64,000 nt of DNA from Halomonas binhaiensis (GCF_008329985.2 NZ_CP038437.2:2294001-2358000), one strand, 5' to 3'; shown: positions 18,752 through 29,341, counted from the first letter of the stretch. The notes: generated by a model not told the origin, from the sequence alone. Numbers and translations are program-made.

Positions 18752-20782
18752 TTATATCGCGCCAAGCGCCAGCTGACGTTCCTGGAGTTCGTGAAGACGG
18801 TCCCTCAGGCGTGCAGCTTCTTCGAACTCGAGGTTCTGGGCTGCTTGCAGCATGGCATCCTCCAGGCGACTCATCTCCTTGCGCAGCTCCTCTGGCGACA
18901 GGGATGCCGGATCATAGATGCCCTCTGGCTCGGCAACCTTGCGCTCCCCCTTGCGCCCACGGCTCTTGCGACTGCCAGGGGCAGCAGCCGCCTCGAGAAT
19001 ATCCGCCACGGAGCGAGTCACTGTACGCGGCGTGATGCCGTGTTCTTCGTTATGCGCTTTCTGCTTGGCCCGGCGGCGTTCTGTCTCGTCCATGGCCTTG
19101 CGCATGGAATCCGTGATGCGATCGCCATATAGAATCGCTTTACCATTGGCATTACGTGCCGCCCGACCGATCGTCTGGATCAGTGAACGTTCCGCACGCA
19201 AGAAACCTTCCTTGTCCGCATCGAGAATGGCCACCAGGGAAACTTCAGGAATATCCAGGCCCTCTCTGAGCAGGTTGATTCCCACCAGTACGTCGAACTT
19301 GCCCAGGCGCAGGTCACGGATGATTTCCACCCGCTCCACCGTATCGATATCAGAGTGCAGGTAGCGTACCTTGACATCGTGCTCGTCGAGGTACTCGGTA
19401 AGGTCCTCGGCCATGCGCTTGGTCAGGGTCGTCACCAACACCCGCTCTCCTACTACGGTGCGCAGGTGGATTTCCGAGAGCAGGTCATCAACTTGAGTCG
19501 AGGCCGGGCGCACCTCGATTTCTGGATCCAGCAATCCCGTAGGACGCACGACCTGTTCGACCACCTGACCGGCATGCTCGGCCTCATAGGGCCCCGGTGT
19601 GGCAGAAACGAAAATGGTCTGCGGGCAAATCCCTTCCCATTCCTCGAATGTCATCGGACGGTTATCCAGCGCCGAAGGCAGACGGAAGCCGTATTCCACC
19701 AGCGTTTCCTTGCGCGAACGGTCACCACGATACATGCCACCGACCTGCGGTACGCTGACATGGGACTCATCGATGAACAACAGAGCATCCGGCGGCAGGT
19801 AGTCAAAGAAGGTGGGCGGTGGTTCGCCGGGAGCACGCCCGGACAAGTAGCGTGAGTAATTCTCGACACCGTTGCAGTAACCCAGCTCATTCATCATCTC
19901 GATGTCGTAGAGCGTACGTTGCTCAAGGCGCTGGGCTTCCACCAGTCGATCTTCCTTGCGCAGGAACGCGAGCCGCTCCACCAGTTCCTCCTTGATCTGA
20001 TCCACTGCGCCAAGGATGGTCTCCCGTGGTGTCACATAGTGGCTCTTCGGGTAGATGGTCATGCGAGGCACCCTGCCCTGCACTTCACCGGTCAGTGGAT
20101 CGAACAGGCTGATCGTGTCGATTTCATCGTCGAACAATTCCACCCTTACCGCTTGATCCTCGGAGTCTGCCGGGAAAATGTCGATGACATCCCCTCTCAC
20201 CCGATAGGTGCCGCGTTTGAAATCCATATCGTTGCGAGTGTATTGCAACTCGGCCAGACGCCGCAGGAAGCCTCGCTGGTCGATCAGTTCGCCACGAGTG
20301 AAGTGCAGACGCATCTTCAGGTACTGGTCCGGATCACCCAGGCCATAAATGGCCGACACCGAGACAACGATCAGTGCATCACGGCGTTCCAGCAATGCCT
20401 TGGTCGCAGACAGGCGCATCTGCTCGATATGATCATTGATGGAGGCATCCTTCTCGATGAAGGTATCCGACGACGCCACATAAGCCTCGGGCTGGTAGTA
20501 GTCGTAATAGGAAACGAAATACTCCACCGCATTGTCAGGGAAGAATGCCTTGAATTCGCCATAAAGCTGAGCAGCCAATGTCTTGTTATGTGCCATGACA
20601 ATGGTTGGGCGCTGCAAACGCTCCACCACATTGGCCATGGTGAAGGTCTTGCCTGAGCCGGTAACACCGAGCAGGGTCTGGTGGGCCAGACCTGCCTCCA
20701 GCCCATTGACCAGCCCCTCGATAGCTGCCGGTTGGTCACCGGCAGGACGGAACTTGGAAGCGAGGCGAAACGGCTTGCTCAT
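18752..20782 (-). CDS. uvrB: UvrB, excinuclease ABC damage-recognition subunit
   Basis: 676 residues from the ATG at 20782 ([18 protein letters not shown]). A tandem ATG at 20785 is possible, but GGAG spacing favours the second. It has Walker A GVTGSGKT near residue 39, the beta-hairpin region [11 protein letters not shown] near residue 92, the helicase motif [11 protein letters not shown] near residue 337, and a C-terminal UVR domain ([18 protein letters not shown]) that contacts UvrC. It verifies DNA lesions delivered by UvrA. It lies 37 nt downstream of the OsmC-like gene, probably co-transcribed. Confidence 0.98.
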   Translation of the reverse strand: MSKPFRLASKFRPAGDQPAAIEGLVNGLEAGLAHQTLLGVTGSGKTFTMANVVERLQRPTIVMAHNKTLAAQLYGEFKAFFPDNAVEYFVSYYDYYQPEAYVASSDTFIEKDASINDHIEQMRLSATKALLERRDALIVVSVSAIYGLGDPDQYLKMRLHFTRGELIDQRGFLRRLAELQYTRNDMDFKRGTYRVRGDVIDIFPADSEDQAVRVELFDDEIDTISLFDPLTGEVQGRVPRMTIYPKSHYVTPRETILGAVDQIKEELVERLAFLRKEDRLVEAQRLEQRTLYDIEMMNELGYCNGVENYSRYLSGRAPGEPPPTFFDYLPPDALLFIDESHVSVPQVGGMYRGDRSRKETLVEYGFRLPSALDNRPMTFEEWEGICPQTIFVSATPGPYEAEHAGQVVEQVVRPTGLLDPEIEVRPASTQVDDLLSEIHLRTVVGERVLVTTLTKRMAEDLTEYLDEHDVKVRYLHSDIDTVERVEIIRDLRLGKFDVLVGINLLREGLDIPEVSLVAILDADKEGFLRAERSLIQTIGRAARNANGKAILYGDRITDSMRKAMDETERRRAKQKAHNEEHGITPRTVTRSVADILEAAAAPGSRKSRGRKGERKVAEPEGIYDPASLSPEELRKEMSRLEDAMLQAAQNLEFEEAARLRDRLHELQERQLALGAI

Positions 20783-20819
20783 CATGGCTCCATGGAAATT
20801 GATCTTGGCAATACGAGTG

Positions 20820-21230
20820 TCAGGCGTCGACCACTGTGCGAGTGGTGATCTCCACACGGGAAGTCGTCATCAAGCGATGAATCGGGCATTTGTCGCTGAT
20901 CTCTTCAAGTCTCGCCAACCTCTCTGGATCATCGACCCCATGAAATGTCATGGCCACATCCAGTCGGTAGACCCCTTTACGTTCATCGCGTTCATCACGC
21001 GTTACCACCACACTGACAGCATCCAGCGCCCAGCCCTTGCGCTGGGCATACATACGGGCAGTGATCGCCTTGCAGGCCCCCAGAGACACGTCGAAATAAT
21101 CGTGTGGGTCCGGTGCGCTGCCACCACCGCCAAAGGCCTCGGGCACATCCACCAACAGTTCATCGAAACTGTGGATTTTAGCACTATGGCGCAACTTGCC
21201 ATCACGCAGACTGCGAATACTGATCGTCAT
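20820..21230 (-). CDS. OsmC/Ohr-family protein
   Basis: 136 residues with the OsmC fold pattern, including two conserved cysteines, one in [14 protein letters not shown] near residue 52 and one in [10 protein letters not shown] near residue 115. In this family the cysteine pair reduces organic hydroperoxides using a thiol donor. The [20 protein letters not shown] block is typical of the YhfA/OsmC branch. It lies between an HMA-like gene and uvrB on the same strand with short gaps, which suggests one stress and repair transcript (inference). Confidence 0.88.
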   Translation of the reverse strand: MTISIRSLRDGKLRHSAKIHSFDELLVDVPEAFGGGGSAPDPHDYFDVSLGACKAITARMYAQRKGWALDAVSVVVTRDERDERKGVYRLDVAMTFHGVDDPERLARLEEISDKCPIHRLMTTSRVEITTRTVVDA

Positions 21231-21273
21231 CCTGATGCCCTCTCGGTCGTGGCAACATGCACACAGCGGCTTT

Positions 21274-21471
21274 CTAGCTCACCTTGATCTTGAGCTTGAG
21301 CTGTTCAACAGCCTTGATCAACGCCTCACGACGCGCCCTCCCTTCCACTTCAGCGCCGTATCGACCTACTTCGACACTATCGACGCCATCCAGCATCATC
21401 AGAGCCGTGGTGATCCGGTTGATCTGATCAGTGCTTTCAACACCTTCAAATGTCAGTGATTGGTGAGACAT
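21274..21471 (-). CDS. Small HMA-fold-like protein lacking the CXXC metal site
   Basis: 65 residues from the ATG at 21471, with AAGGAGTATATCG upstream. The pattern LTFEGVESTDQINRITTAL followed by DGVDSVEVGRYGAEVEG and an ALIKAVEQL helix resembles a heavy-metal-associated domain (beta-alpha-beta-beta-alpha). The usual GMxCxxC loop is absent and the protein has no cysteine at all, so copper or mercury binding is unlikely. It lies 43 nt upstream of the OsmC-like gene. The function is unknown. Confidence 0.7.
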   Translation of the reverse strand: MSHQSLTFEGVESTDQINRITTALMMLDGVDSVEVGRYGAEVEGRARREALIKAVEQLKLKIKVS

Positions 21472-21735
21472 CGATATACTCCTTGCATCCAGAACTTCTC
21501 CAGCAAACAAACAGCCAGGAATCGCACAGCTTAGCATGACCCGACAACCACAGAGCAGCAGCCCATCACGTCGAGACTTGTCCCATACTTGAAAAAGCCC
21601 GCTTGCGACTTCACATTCCTCACAGCAACCGCCTAGCAAAACACCTTTCAGCCCTGTGGGATAACATTCAGAATAGAATCATCCTCCAGGGCGATACACG
21701 CCAGGCTGGCAGGCAACCAGATATAGGAAAGGTCA

Positions 21736-22812
21736 ATGACGGATTGGATCAGCGCCAATGGCGGACGGCTCCGCGCTCCCCATGATGTGGAGTTCGATAC
21801 TGCGGACCCGGCACGTCAAGTACTCGAGAACACTGTCGCCATACCTCTGGTGCATCTGGGTGCCGTGGATGTCATCGGTGCCGATGCCGAACGTTTCCTG
21901 CAAGGGCAGACCAGTGCTCAACTGAGTCTCGTCGATGGTCATTTCGCACCCCTGACCGCCTTTTGCAGTCCCAAAGGCCGAGTGATGGCCAACGCTCAAC
22001 TAATGCGTGTCGCACCGGAACACTACCGCTTGATTTTGCATAGCAGCCTTGTCGAACCGCTGACTCTGCAACTGAGCAAATTCGCAGCTTTCTATAAGGT
22101 CAGCCTGGAACCTCAGGAGAATATTGCACTGATCGGCCTGATTGGCCGCGAAGCTACCGCCCTGACGGAAGTCGATTGCGACCTGACACCGCCCAAGTTA
22201 TGGCACCAGGCAACCTGTGGCGATACCAGTGTGCTGACTTATCCCGGTCCACAAACTCGCTACCTGATCACGCTCCCTACTCAGATGGCAGGTGAGTTCT
22301 TCCAGCGCCTGCTTAGCCAATGTGTAGCGGTAGGCAATGCGATATGGAAACTGGCCGATATTCAGGCAGGCCTGCACTTCATCAATGCTGATCAGCAAGA
22401 TGCGTATCTGCCACAGATGCTCAACTGGGAAGCCTTGGCGGGAATCAGTTTCAAGAAGGGCTGCTATACCGGGCAAGAGGTGGTCGCTCGGGCGCATTTC
22501 CGCGGACAGGTGAAGAAACGCCTGTTCCGTGTGCAGATAGAAGGTGATGAATGCCCCGACAATGGTAGCGAGGTAGTCAATGAAAGCGGCAAACGCGTCG
22601 GGGAGATCATTGCCAGCCAGGTGGATGCCTATGGCCAGCCTGAAGGATTGGCGGTCCTGTCGACACAGGCCACGGAAGAGCCTCTCAGCCTGAATGGCCA
22701 CCGAGTGCAACTGCTGAAATTGCCCTATGCGCTGGAACGGCTGGACCCAGAGGACCTGGCCGATTCTGCTGATACAACGACACAAGCGGATTCAAAGACG
22801 AAACAGGTTTAA
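21736..22812 (+). CDS. ygfZ: YgfZ/GcvT-domain protein (tRNA-modification and Fe-S repair factor)
   Basis: A 358-residue protein with the folate-binding aminomethyltransferase fold and the YgfZ signature KKGCYTGQEVVAR near residue 240, including its conserved Cys. In E. coli YgfZ supports folate-dependent maintenance of some Fe-S enzymes. The N-terminal part has VIGADAERFLQGQTSAQL near residue 45. The last 30 residues are a charged, low-complexity tail (DSADTTTQADSKTK). It overlaps the convergent tatD gene by 4 nt. The ATG is at 21736. Confidence 0.92.
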   Translation: MTDWISANGGRLRAPHDVEFDTADPARQVLENTVAIPLVHLGAVDVIGADAERFLQGQTSAQLSLVDGHFAPLTAFCSPKGRVMANAQLMRVAPEHYRLILHSSLVEPLTLQLSKFAAFYKVSLEPQENIALIGLIGREATALTEVDCDLTPPKLWHQATCGDTSVLTYPGPQTRYLITLPTQMAGEFFQRLLSQCVAVGNAIWKLADIQAGLHFINADQQDAYLPQMLNWEALAGISFKKGCYTGQEVVARAHFRGQVKKRLFRVQIEGDECPDNGSEVVNESGKRVGEIIASQVDAYGQPEGLAVLSTQATEEPLSLNGHRVQLLKLPYALERLDPEDLADSADTTTQADSKTKQV

Positions 22813-23585
22813 ATACCAAATAAGTGACGCGCCGTGGCCGAACTTGTTTTGGCCACGCTCTCCTGGCCCTGCCCACGCAGTTCAGCGACAACCCGGCACA
22901 CCTCCGCCACCCGTGCAGGTTCGTTACGCTGGCCCTGGTAGCCACACAAGGGCATGTCCGGGCTATCGCTTTCCAGCACAAAGCCGTCATCAGGCAGGCG
23001 GGCCACCGCGCGCCTCAACCGCGCTGCCCGCGAATAGGTGACAGCGCCACCCAAGCCCACACGAAACCCCAGATCGATAAAGCGCTTTGCCTGTTCATAT
23101 GAGCCGGTAAAGGCATGAATCAAGCCCCCGCGAGGCATGGCCAGATCTTTCAGTTGCTTGGCAACGTCATCATTGGCCCGAACACAGTGGATCACTACAG
23201 GAAGGTCTCGCTCCCGAGCCAACTTCAGCTGGGCAACGAACAATTGCCATTGGCTTTCCAGGGTCTCTGGAAAACGCGCGTCAATACCGCACTCTCCCAA
23301 GGCAACGATAGCGGCATGGCAATCCAGGTAACGAGCCAGCGCCAGCAGATCATTGTCGCCACCTTCAAGGCAATGCTCTTCCAGGAAGACCGGATGAAGA
23401 CCAAGGCAGACACTCAGGCCCTGCGCGTTTCCCAGCGCCAGCAGCCCGTCCCAGCGAGAGCGTGTTGTCGCCGCGATAACGCAATGCCCCACTCCAGCCT
23501 GCCGCGCCCTCTGCAGCACCTCAGACCGGTCCTGGTCAAAGATCGGAAAATCCAGATGGCAATGGGCATCTATCAATTCGAGCAT
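22809..23585 (-). CDS. TatD-family metal-dependent hydrolase
   Basis: 258 residues with the TatD signatures: DAHCHLDF near residue 6 (first metal-binding His pair), ALGECGID, VVIHCVRANDD, HAFTGSYEQAKRF and the C-terminal ESDSPDMPLCGY with a catalytic Asp. The family comprises Mg2+-dependent deoxyribonucleases acting in DNA repair and turnover. Within the family it could be a YjjV-type member. The ATG is at 23585 and prfC follows 142 nt upstream. The stop codons of tatD and ygfZ overlap on opposite strands. Confidence 0.92.
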   Translation of the reverse strand: MLELIDAHCHLDFPIFDQDRSEVLQRARQAGVGHCVIAATTRSRWDGLLALGNAQGLSVCLGLHPVFLEEHCLEGGDNDLLALARYLDCHAAIVALGECGIDARFPETLESQWQLFVAQLKLARERDLPVVIHCVRANDDVAKQLKDLAMPRGGLIHAFTGSYEQAKRFIDLGFRVGLGGAVTYSRAARLRRAVARLPDDGFVLESDSPDMPLCGYQGQRNEPARVAEVCRVVAELRGQGQESVAKTSSATARHLFGI

Positions 23586-23726
23586 TGGTACCCTCCACTC
23601 TGCACAGGCGAGCCAGTGAAGAGACGGGGCGTATCCCGATAACAGGAGTGCCCCGCTTCACAGCTCAACCCCTCACCTGTGCAACAGGCCAAGCCTATGA
23701 TGCCCAGCTTACGCCCAGCACCTGGT

Positions 23727-25316
23727 TCAATGCTCGCGAGTTTCGCGGAAACGCACGTCTGGCCAACGTTCCTGAGTCATCTGCAGGTTGACCCGGGTCG
23801 GGGCAATGTAAGTCAGGTAGCCACCACCATCGATAGCCAGGTTGGTACTGGCCTTGCGCTTGAACTCATCCAGCATCTTGGCATCATCACAGTAGATCCA
23901 GCGCGCAGTGTTGACATTGACACCTTCGTAGATGCAATCGACCTTGTACTCTTCCTTGAGCCGGTGCGCGACCACATCGAACTGCAGCGTACCTACAGCC
24001 CCAAGGATCAAGTCATTGTTATCCAGCGGCATGAACACCTGAGTGGCACCTTCCTCCGACAGCTGTTGAAGGCCCTTCTGCAACGCCTTCATCTTCAGTG
24101 GGTCCTTCAGGCGCACACGCTTGAACAGTTCAGGTGCAAAGTGCGGAATACCGGTGAAGCGCATGTCTTCACCCTGGGTGAACGTATCGCCGATCTGGAT
24201 GGTGCCGTGGTTATGCAGACCGATGATGTCGCCCGGCCAGGCTTCTTCCACGTGAGAGCGATCAGCCGCCATGAACGTCAGTGCATCAGCGATCTTGACG
24301 TCCTTGCCGATACGCACGTGGCGCATTTTCATGTTCTTTTCGTACTTGCCGGAACATACGCGCAGGAAGGCAATGCGGTCACGGTGATTCGGATCCATAT
24401 TGGCCTGGATCTTGAACACGAACCCCGTGAAGCGCCCATCCTCGGCTTCGACTTTGCGGGTGTCTGTCTCGCGAGGTTGCGGTGCCGGAGCATATTCGAC
24501 GAAGCCGTCAAGCATCTCACGCACACCGAAGTTGCCCATGGCCGTACCGAAGTACACCGGTGTCAGTTCACCTCGGCGGAAAGCCTCGAGATCAAACTCG
24601 TGGGAAGCACCACGTACCAGCTCGACCTCCATGCGCAACTCTTCAGCCGCCTCTTCCCCTAGTATTTCGTCCACTTGGGGGTTATCCAGCCCTTCGATGC
24701 GCAGGTCGTCGGGAATTCGGTGGCCTTGCCCTTGGGTATAGAGATGAATGACATCATTGTAGAGATGGTAGACGCCCTTGAAGTGACGCCCCATGCCAAT
24801 CGGCCATGTCATCGGTGCACACTGGATATTGAGCACCGTTTCGACCTCGTCCATCACCTCGATGGGATCGCGGATGTCACGGTCCATTTTGTTGACGAAC
24901 GTCAGAATCGGCGTGGTGCGCAGGCGACAGACTTCCATCAGCTTGATGGTTCGATCCTCGACGCCCTTGGCACCATCGATCACCATCAGCGCTGAGTCCA
25001 CCGCGGTCAGGGTGCGATAGGTGTCCTCGGAGAAATCTTCGTGTCCAGGAGTATCCAGCAGGTTGACGATGCGCCCGCTATAGGGAAACTGCATCACCGA
25101 GGTGGTCACGGAGATTCCCCGCTCCTGCTCCATCTTCATCCAGTCCGACGTGGCATGACGGTCATCACGCTTGCTCTTCACGGAACCGGCCAGCTTGATG
25201 GCATTTCCGAATAGCAGCATCTTCTCGGTAATGGTGGTCTTACCGGCATCGGGGTGCGAAATGATGGCAAAGGTTCTGCGAAGCCCCGACTGTTGGGCTT
25301 GCTTGGCGTCTGTCAT
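23727..25316 (-). CDS. prfC: Peptide chain release factor 3
   Basis: A 529-residue translational GTPase. G1 is [15 protein letters not shown] near residue 20, G3 is [13 protein letters not shown] near residue 90 and G4 is [12 protein letters not shown] near residue 143. RF3-specific domains follow, including the [19 protein letters not shown] block near residue 360. It recycles RF1 and RF2 from the ribosome after peptide release. The length equals E. coli RF3. It starts at the ATG at 25316 and is divergent from a small membrane-protein gene. Confidence 0.98.
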   Translation of the reverse strand: MTDAKQAQQSGLRRTFAIISHPDAGKTTITEKMLLFGNAIKLAGSVKSKRDDRHATSDWMKMEQERGISVTTSVMQFPYSGRIVNLLDTPGHEDFSEDTYRTLTAVDSALMVIDGAKGVEDRTIKLMEVCRLRTTPILTFVNKMDRDIRDPIEVMDEVETVLNIQCAPMTWPIGMGRHFKGVYHLYNDVIHLYTQGQGHRIPDDLRIEGLDNPQVDEILGEEAAEELRMEVELVRGASHEFDLEAFRRGELTPVYFGTAMGNFGVREMLDGFVEYAPAPQPRETDTRKVEAEDGRFTGFVFKIQANMDPNHRDRIAFLRVCSGKYEKNMKMRHVRIGKDVKIADALTFMAADRSHVEEAWPGDIIGLHNHGTIQIGDTFTQGEDMRFTGIPHFAPELFKRVRLKDPLKMKALQKGLQQLSEEGATQVFMPLDNNDLILGAVGTLQFDVVAHRLKEEYKVDCIYEGVNVNTARWIYCDDAKMLDEFKRKASTNLAIDGGGYLTYIAPTRVNLQMTQERWPDVRFRETREH

Positions 25317-25573
25317 GGAAACCTGGCTCTACTTTGTACTTGCCCTGCAGGTAAACTTCGCAGGTGAAGCTCGAGATACCTGGGCAAGAGGGGATGATAG
25401 TTGCGCAGATTGTACCGGCAAGGTTCGTACGGTGCCATGCCCCGCGCCCATGAGAAATAGAGCCTCTTCGCTTCCTGCGCTACACCAGGCCGCACCAAGA
25501 GCATATCATTCAGCCCGACCGGGCCTCATGATCACCTCATTTCCACAGGCCTGCTTCTGACTTCGGATATTGC

Positions 25574-25978
25574 ATGACCAACAACAAGGACGAGCACCAT
25601 CACGATCTGGATGCCCTCAAGAGGGAACTGTCTCAGATGGCCAAGGGAGCCGGTGAGCGCTCCGGATTGCTACACGGTAACGATACAAGTCGGTCTCGAG
25701 CCTTCACTCAACAGGAGCTGGAGGAAATCGCCGAACACATGGCAGCTGAGCGACGTGCCAAGTGGGCTGCCGTCTTTGCCAACTGGCTGGATATGGCCGA
25801 CCGAACAGGCACTACGATAGGCGCGTTGTCCACTGTTGCCCTGTTCTTTGCTGACAAGGACGGTAATGCTCTTGTCGTCGCAACGAGCGCCAACCCTCTA
25901 TGGGGAGTCGTGATTGGATTTTCGCTGGCATTTGGGGCATCCTACCTGAAAGCCCTACTGACATGGAGGGGCAAGTAA
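25574..25978 (+). CDS. Unknown small membrane protein with a charged helical N-terminus
   Basis: 134 residues, not recognised. The N-terminal 75 residues are soluble and charged, with a HHH cluster near the start and a predicted amphipathic stretch TQQELEEIAEHMAAERRAKW. Two hydrophobic segments follow at about residues 79-92 and 108-130 (VVIGFSLAFGASYLKALL). The protein ends TWRGK. Its stop TAA is followed at once by the ATG of a 48-residue membrane protein (TAAATG), so the two are probably translated together. It is divergent from prfC. Nothing phage-like is adjacent. Confidence 0.65.
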   Translation: MTNNKDEHHHDLDALKRELSQMAKGAGERSGLLHGNDTSRSRAFTQQELEEIAEHMAAERRAKWAAVFANWLDMADRTGTTIGALSTVALFFADKDGNALVVATSANPLWGVVIGFSLAFGASYLKALLTWRGK

Positions 25979-26125
25979 ATGACGGTCTACATCGTTCTCG
26001 CAACACTGAGCATCATCACTATCGGCCTGGGCGTGGCTGCTGTGTGCCTGACCAGGGGCTATGAGCGTGATGTGCAGGAACTCGTCAAGTATGCGAAAGA
26101 GAAGGGACTGGTCCAGGATTCCTGA
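25979..26125 (+). CDS. 48-residue single-pass membrane protein of unknown function
   Basis: The ATG at 25979 abuts the stop of the previous gene. The protein has one hydrophobic helix at about residues 3-25 (YIVLATLSIITIGLGVAAV) and then a charged tail (RGYERDVQELVKYAKEKGL) that could be amphipathic. The tight junction and a terminator 64 nt after the stop support it as a real gene. I do not recognise a family; it could be a small subunit or partner of the 134-residue protein. Confidence 0.6.
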   Translation: MTVYIVLATLSIITIGLGVAAVCLTRGYERDVQELVKYAKEKGLVQDS

Positions 26126-26188
26126 CAACGCTTTCTTTGCAGCAGTTTCCTTGCCATGCTTTCCTCTCCCGTTCCACCCCATATATTT

Positions 26189-26210
26189 ACCCCCGCCATT
26201 GTGCGGGGGT
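26189..26210 (+). terminator. Hairpin after the small membrane-protein pair
   Basis: An 8-bp GC-rich stem (ACCCCCGC at 26189-26196 with GCGGGGGT at 26203-26210) has a 6-nt loop. Only a short mixed T-rich sequence follows (TAGCTTGTTC). Confidence 0.65.
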
Positions 26211-26327
26211 TAGCTTGTTCCCGGAAAGTCCATCTGACATCGTTCCGTCATCGAATGATGATCACGCTGTCATCTTTAGCGGAAAGACTAGTGCGTCCTG
26301 GATTGTGACCTGCATAAGGAAACCTTC

Positions 26328-27875
26328 ATGCGCACCACCCGCCGCGAGTTTCTCGGCCTGGGCCTCAAGGCCAGCGCCGGTATAGGCCTGATCACTGCTG
26401 CCCCAGGCATCATCATGGCTGAAAGCCGTCGCCCCATGATCACTTCCGGAGTGATGAGCGGGGACTTATGGACCGACCGGGCCATGATCTGGTCCCGGGC
26501 AGACCGCCCATCCCGAATGATGATCGAAGTTGCCGATAACCCGGAATTCCGCAATGCTCGCCTGCTCCGAGGACCCAATGCACTCCCCGGCAGCGATCTT
26601 ACCGCCAAGCTCGATATCACGGGCCTCAGCGGTGATGAGCTTCATTATCGCGTACGCTTCGTCGCTCTCGGCGATCACAAGGCCGTCAGTGAGCCCAGCG
26701 TAGGACGTCTACGTCTTCCTGGGACCAGCAAACGCAACGTGCGCTTTGTCTGGTCCGGAGACGTCGTTGGTCAAGGCTGGGGCATCGACACTTCCCGGGG
26801 TGGCATGAAGATCTTCGAGACCATGCGCCAACAGTCACCGGACTTCTTCATTCACTCAGGAGATTCGATCTACTCCGATGGTCCCCTCGAAGAAAACGTC
26901 ACCCTGCCCAATGGCGAAACCTGGCACAACATCATCACCGAAGCCAAGAGCAAGGTTGCCGAAACCCTTGATGAATACCGTGGCAATCATGCCTATAACC
27001 TGATGGACGAAAACCTGCGCCGCTTCAATGCCGAAGTGCCCATGTTCGCCCAATGGGATGACCACGAAGTCACCAACAACTGGTATCCGGAAGAAATCCT
27101 TGCCGACGATCGCTACACCGAGAAGAACGTCTCTCTGCTCGCCGCTCGTGGCCGCCAGGCTTTCCTTGAATACATGCCCATTCGCCAATGGCCCGAATCC
27201 CCCGGTCGTATTCATCGAAATTTCAGCTATGGTCCGGACCTTGATGTATTCATGCTCGACATGCGCACATATCGAGGCCATAACACAGCCAACATGCAGA
27301 ATGCTGATGACCCCAACGCCGCACTGCTTGGCAAGCAACAGATCGACGAACTGATCAGCGCTCTGGAAAAATCCCAGGCCACCTGGAAGATCATTGCCTC
27401 TGACATGCCCCTCGGCCTGGTCGTGAGCGACGGCGACAACTTCGAGGCGGTGGCCAACGCCGATGATGGTGCTCCAGCTGGCCGCGAACATGAAATCGCC
27501 CGATTGCTCAAGGCAGTGCATGACAAGGGGATCAGCAACCTCGTCTGGTTGACAGCAGACGTACACTACACAGCTGCCCATCATTACTCCCCGGAACGGG
27601 CCAGTTTCAAGGACTTCACCCCCTTCTGGGAGTTCGTCACAGGTCCTCTCCACGCAGGGACTTTTGGCCCCAATGAACTGGATGGCACCTTTGGCCCTGA
27701 AGTGGTGTTCTCGAAAGCCCCGGAGAATGGACAGGCCAACCTTGCCCCCAGCGAGGGCTACCAGTTCTTTGGCCAGGTCGACCTCGACAGTGAAAGCCGC
27801 GAGTTGACCGTCACCCTCAAGGATGTCGCGGGCAATACCCTGCACACCCAGGTGCTCAAGGCTGACCACGCCTGA
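26328..27875 (+). CDS. PhoD-family alkaline phosphatase/phosphodiesterase, Tat-exported
   Basis: A 515-residue protein starting with a twin-arginine signal peptide (MRTTRREFLGLGLKA, cleavage near residue 32), so it is exported folded to the periplasm. A PhoD-type fibronectin-like domain (about residues 38-130) precedes the catalytic domain. That domain has metal-site motifs GDSIYSDG near residue 180, QWDDHEVTNNW near residue 241 and a C-terminal WLTADVHYTAAHHYSP near residue 405. Such enzymes release phosphate from mono- and diesters using Fe3+ and Ca2+. It stands alone and is followed by a long hairpin. Confidence 0.92.
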   Translation: MRTTRREFLGLGLKASAGIGLITAAPGIIMAESRRPMITSGVMSGDLWTDRAMIWSRADRPSRMMIEVADNPEFRNARLLRGPNALPGSDLTAKLDITGLSGDELHYRVRFVALGDHKAVSEPSVGRLRLPGTSKRNVRFVWSGDVVGQGWGIDTSRGGMKIFETMRQQSPDFFIHSGDSIYSDGPLEENVTLPNGETWHNIITEAKSKVAETLDEYRGNHAYNLMDENLRRFNAEVPMFAQWDDHEVTNNWYPEEILADDRYTEKNVSLLAARGRQAFLEYMPIRQWPESPGRIHRNFSYGPDLDVFMLDMRTYRGHNTANMQNADDPNAALLGKQQIDELISALEKSQATWKIIASDMPLGLVVSDGDNFEAVANADDGAPAGREHEIARLLKAVHDKGISNLVWLTADVHYTAAHHYSPERASFKDFTPFWEFVTGPLHAGTFGPNELDGTFGPEVVFSKAPENGQANLAPSEGYQFFGQVDLDSESRELTVTLKDVAGNTLHTQVLKADHA

Positions 27876-27915
27876 TTCACGTACGGCACATTTCTCGGCT
27901 CAAGCGCTACGCAAG

Positions 27916-27961
27916 CACCCCCGACCTTCGGTAGTCAGACGACTGCCAAGGGTCGGGGGTG
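27916..27961 (+). terminator. Extended terminator hairpin after phoD-like gene
   Basis: An 11-bp outer stem (27916-27926 with 27951-27961) encloses a second 7-bp stem with one G-U pair (27930-27936 with 27941-27947). TTCT follows. Confidence 0.75.
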
Positions 27962-28081
27962 TTCTGATAACTGCTGACATGAGCGACAATATGCCTCTCC
28001 GATATGCCTCTTTTGACACAGCAATCCAGCGGCGGTGTGAACGGCCATGCGTTATGATGCCCCCACTGCCGAGGAGAGATC

Positions 28082-29341
28082 ATGCAACCCGCCCTGCCGC
28101 TTCCGCTTTCCACACCCAACCGCAACCTAGTACGCCTGACCTTTGTCCGAGGCATTACCTGGACGGGATTCCTGATCGCCATCATCGTCGGTATCGAGCT
28201 GCTTGACTTCAATCTCGACCTGCCGGCCGTCATCGCCGTCATCGTGGCGATGGGGATCATCAACATTGTCTCCTGGTGGCGCCTGAGCCGCCCCCGGGAC
28301 GTCAGTCATCATGAATACCTTCTCCACCTGCTGCTGGATGTGATCGGGCTGACGCTGCTGTTCTACTTTACCGGGGGCGCCACCAACCCCTTCATTACCT
28401 ACTACCTCGTCCCTGTCACCATTGCCGCCGCCACCCTGCCTTGGCTGCATGCCTGGATCCTTGCCCTGACCGCCATGGCGTCCTACAGCGCCTTGATGGA
28501 GATCTACCATCCAGTGCCCCAACTTGGTTCCCACTACGCCTCCAACATCAATCTCCATGTGCTTGGCATGTGGCTGAACTTCTTTCTTTCCGCCGGCCTG
28601 GTCACCTTCTTCATCTACAAGATGGCGCATGCCTTGCGCAGCAGGGACCAGGCACTGTCACGTACACGGGAAGCCGCCCTTCGCAATGAGCAGGTACTGG
28701 CAGTTGCCACACAGGCGGCAGGCACCGCCCATGAGCTGGGCACACCGTTATCGACCATGGCAGTCGTGCTGGCAGAGATGAAGCAGGAACTCGAACCCGA
28801 TGATCCCTTGCTCGAGGACATCCAGCTCCTGCGCCAGCAGGTCGACACTTGCAAGGAACGTTTGCGCCATCTCGTCGATAGTGCCGATCGGCGGCGCATG
28901 GCGGAACCCGAAGTTCATGATGCAGAGGCGTGGCTCAAGGCAGTGATCAGCCGTTGGCTGGTATTACGTCCAGATGTGACCCATCGCTTCGAGGCAACCA
29001 AACGACGCGGACAACCCAAGCTCGTGGTCGATGCGACGCTCAACCAGGCATTGACCAACCTGCTCAACAATGCGGCTGACGCCAAGCCCGATCACATCGA
29101 AATTCGTCTGGACTGGACCACGGACCTGGTCATCATCGATATTCGCGACCATGGCCCAGGCATTCCCATGGCCATCGCTGACCAGCTCGGCGAAACCTTC
29201 GTTTCAACCAAGAGCAAAGGGCTTGGTATTGGTTTGTTCCTGACCCATGCCACCATCAATCGCTTTGGTGGTGGCGTCAGCCTGTACAACCACCCCGATG
29301 GGGGCACGCTCACTGAAGTCACCTTGCCCCGCTGTGGCTGA
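28082..29341 (+). CDS. RegB/PrrB/ActS-type redox-sensing histidine kinase
   Basis: A 419-residue kinase with about six N-terminal membrane helices (residues 25-185). The second-third helix region carries GGATNPF (residues 98-104), the quinone-sensing motif of RegB. The phosphorylated His is His217 in AAGTAHELGTPLSTM, and Cys257 in VDTCKERL matches the redox-active cysteine of RegB. The ATP-binding lid (DIRDHGPGIP, KGLGIGLFLTHATIN) is complete. It should control genes according to respiratory redox state. Its partner response regulator follows 41 nt downstream. Confidence 0.92.
   Translation: MQPALPLPLSTPNRNLVRLTFVRGITWTGFLIAIIVGIELLDFNLDLPAVIAVIVAMGIINIVSWWRLSRPRDVSHHEYLLHLLLDVIGLTLLFYFTGGATNPFITYYLVPVTIAAATLPWLHAWILALTAMASYSALMEIYHPVPQLGSHYASNINLHVLGMWLNFFLSAGLVTFFIYKMAHALRSRDQALSRTREAALRNEQVLAVATQAAGTAHELGTPLSTMAVVLAEMKQELEPDDPLLEDIQLLRQQVDTCKERLRHLVDSADRRRMAEPEVHDAEAWLKAVISRWLVLRPDVTHRFEATKRRGQPKLVVDATLNQALTNLLNNAADAKPDHIEIRLDWTTDLVIIDIRDHGPGIPMAIADQLGETFVSTKSKGLGIGLFLTHATINRFGGGVSLYNHPDGGTLTEVTLPRCG

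Noticed and set aside
25574..26125. Prophage holin remnant
   Set aside because: The sizes fit small membrane proteins, but no lysin, tail or integrase gene lies nearby and both frames are intact.
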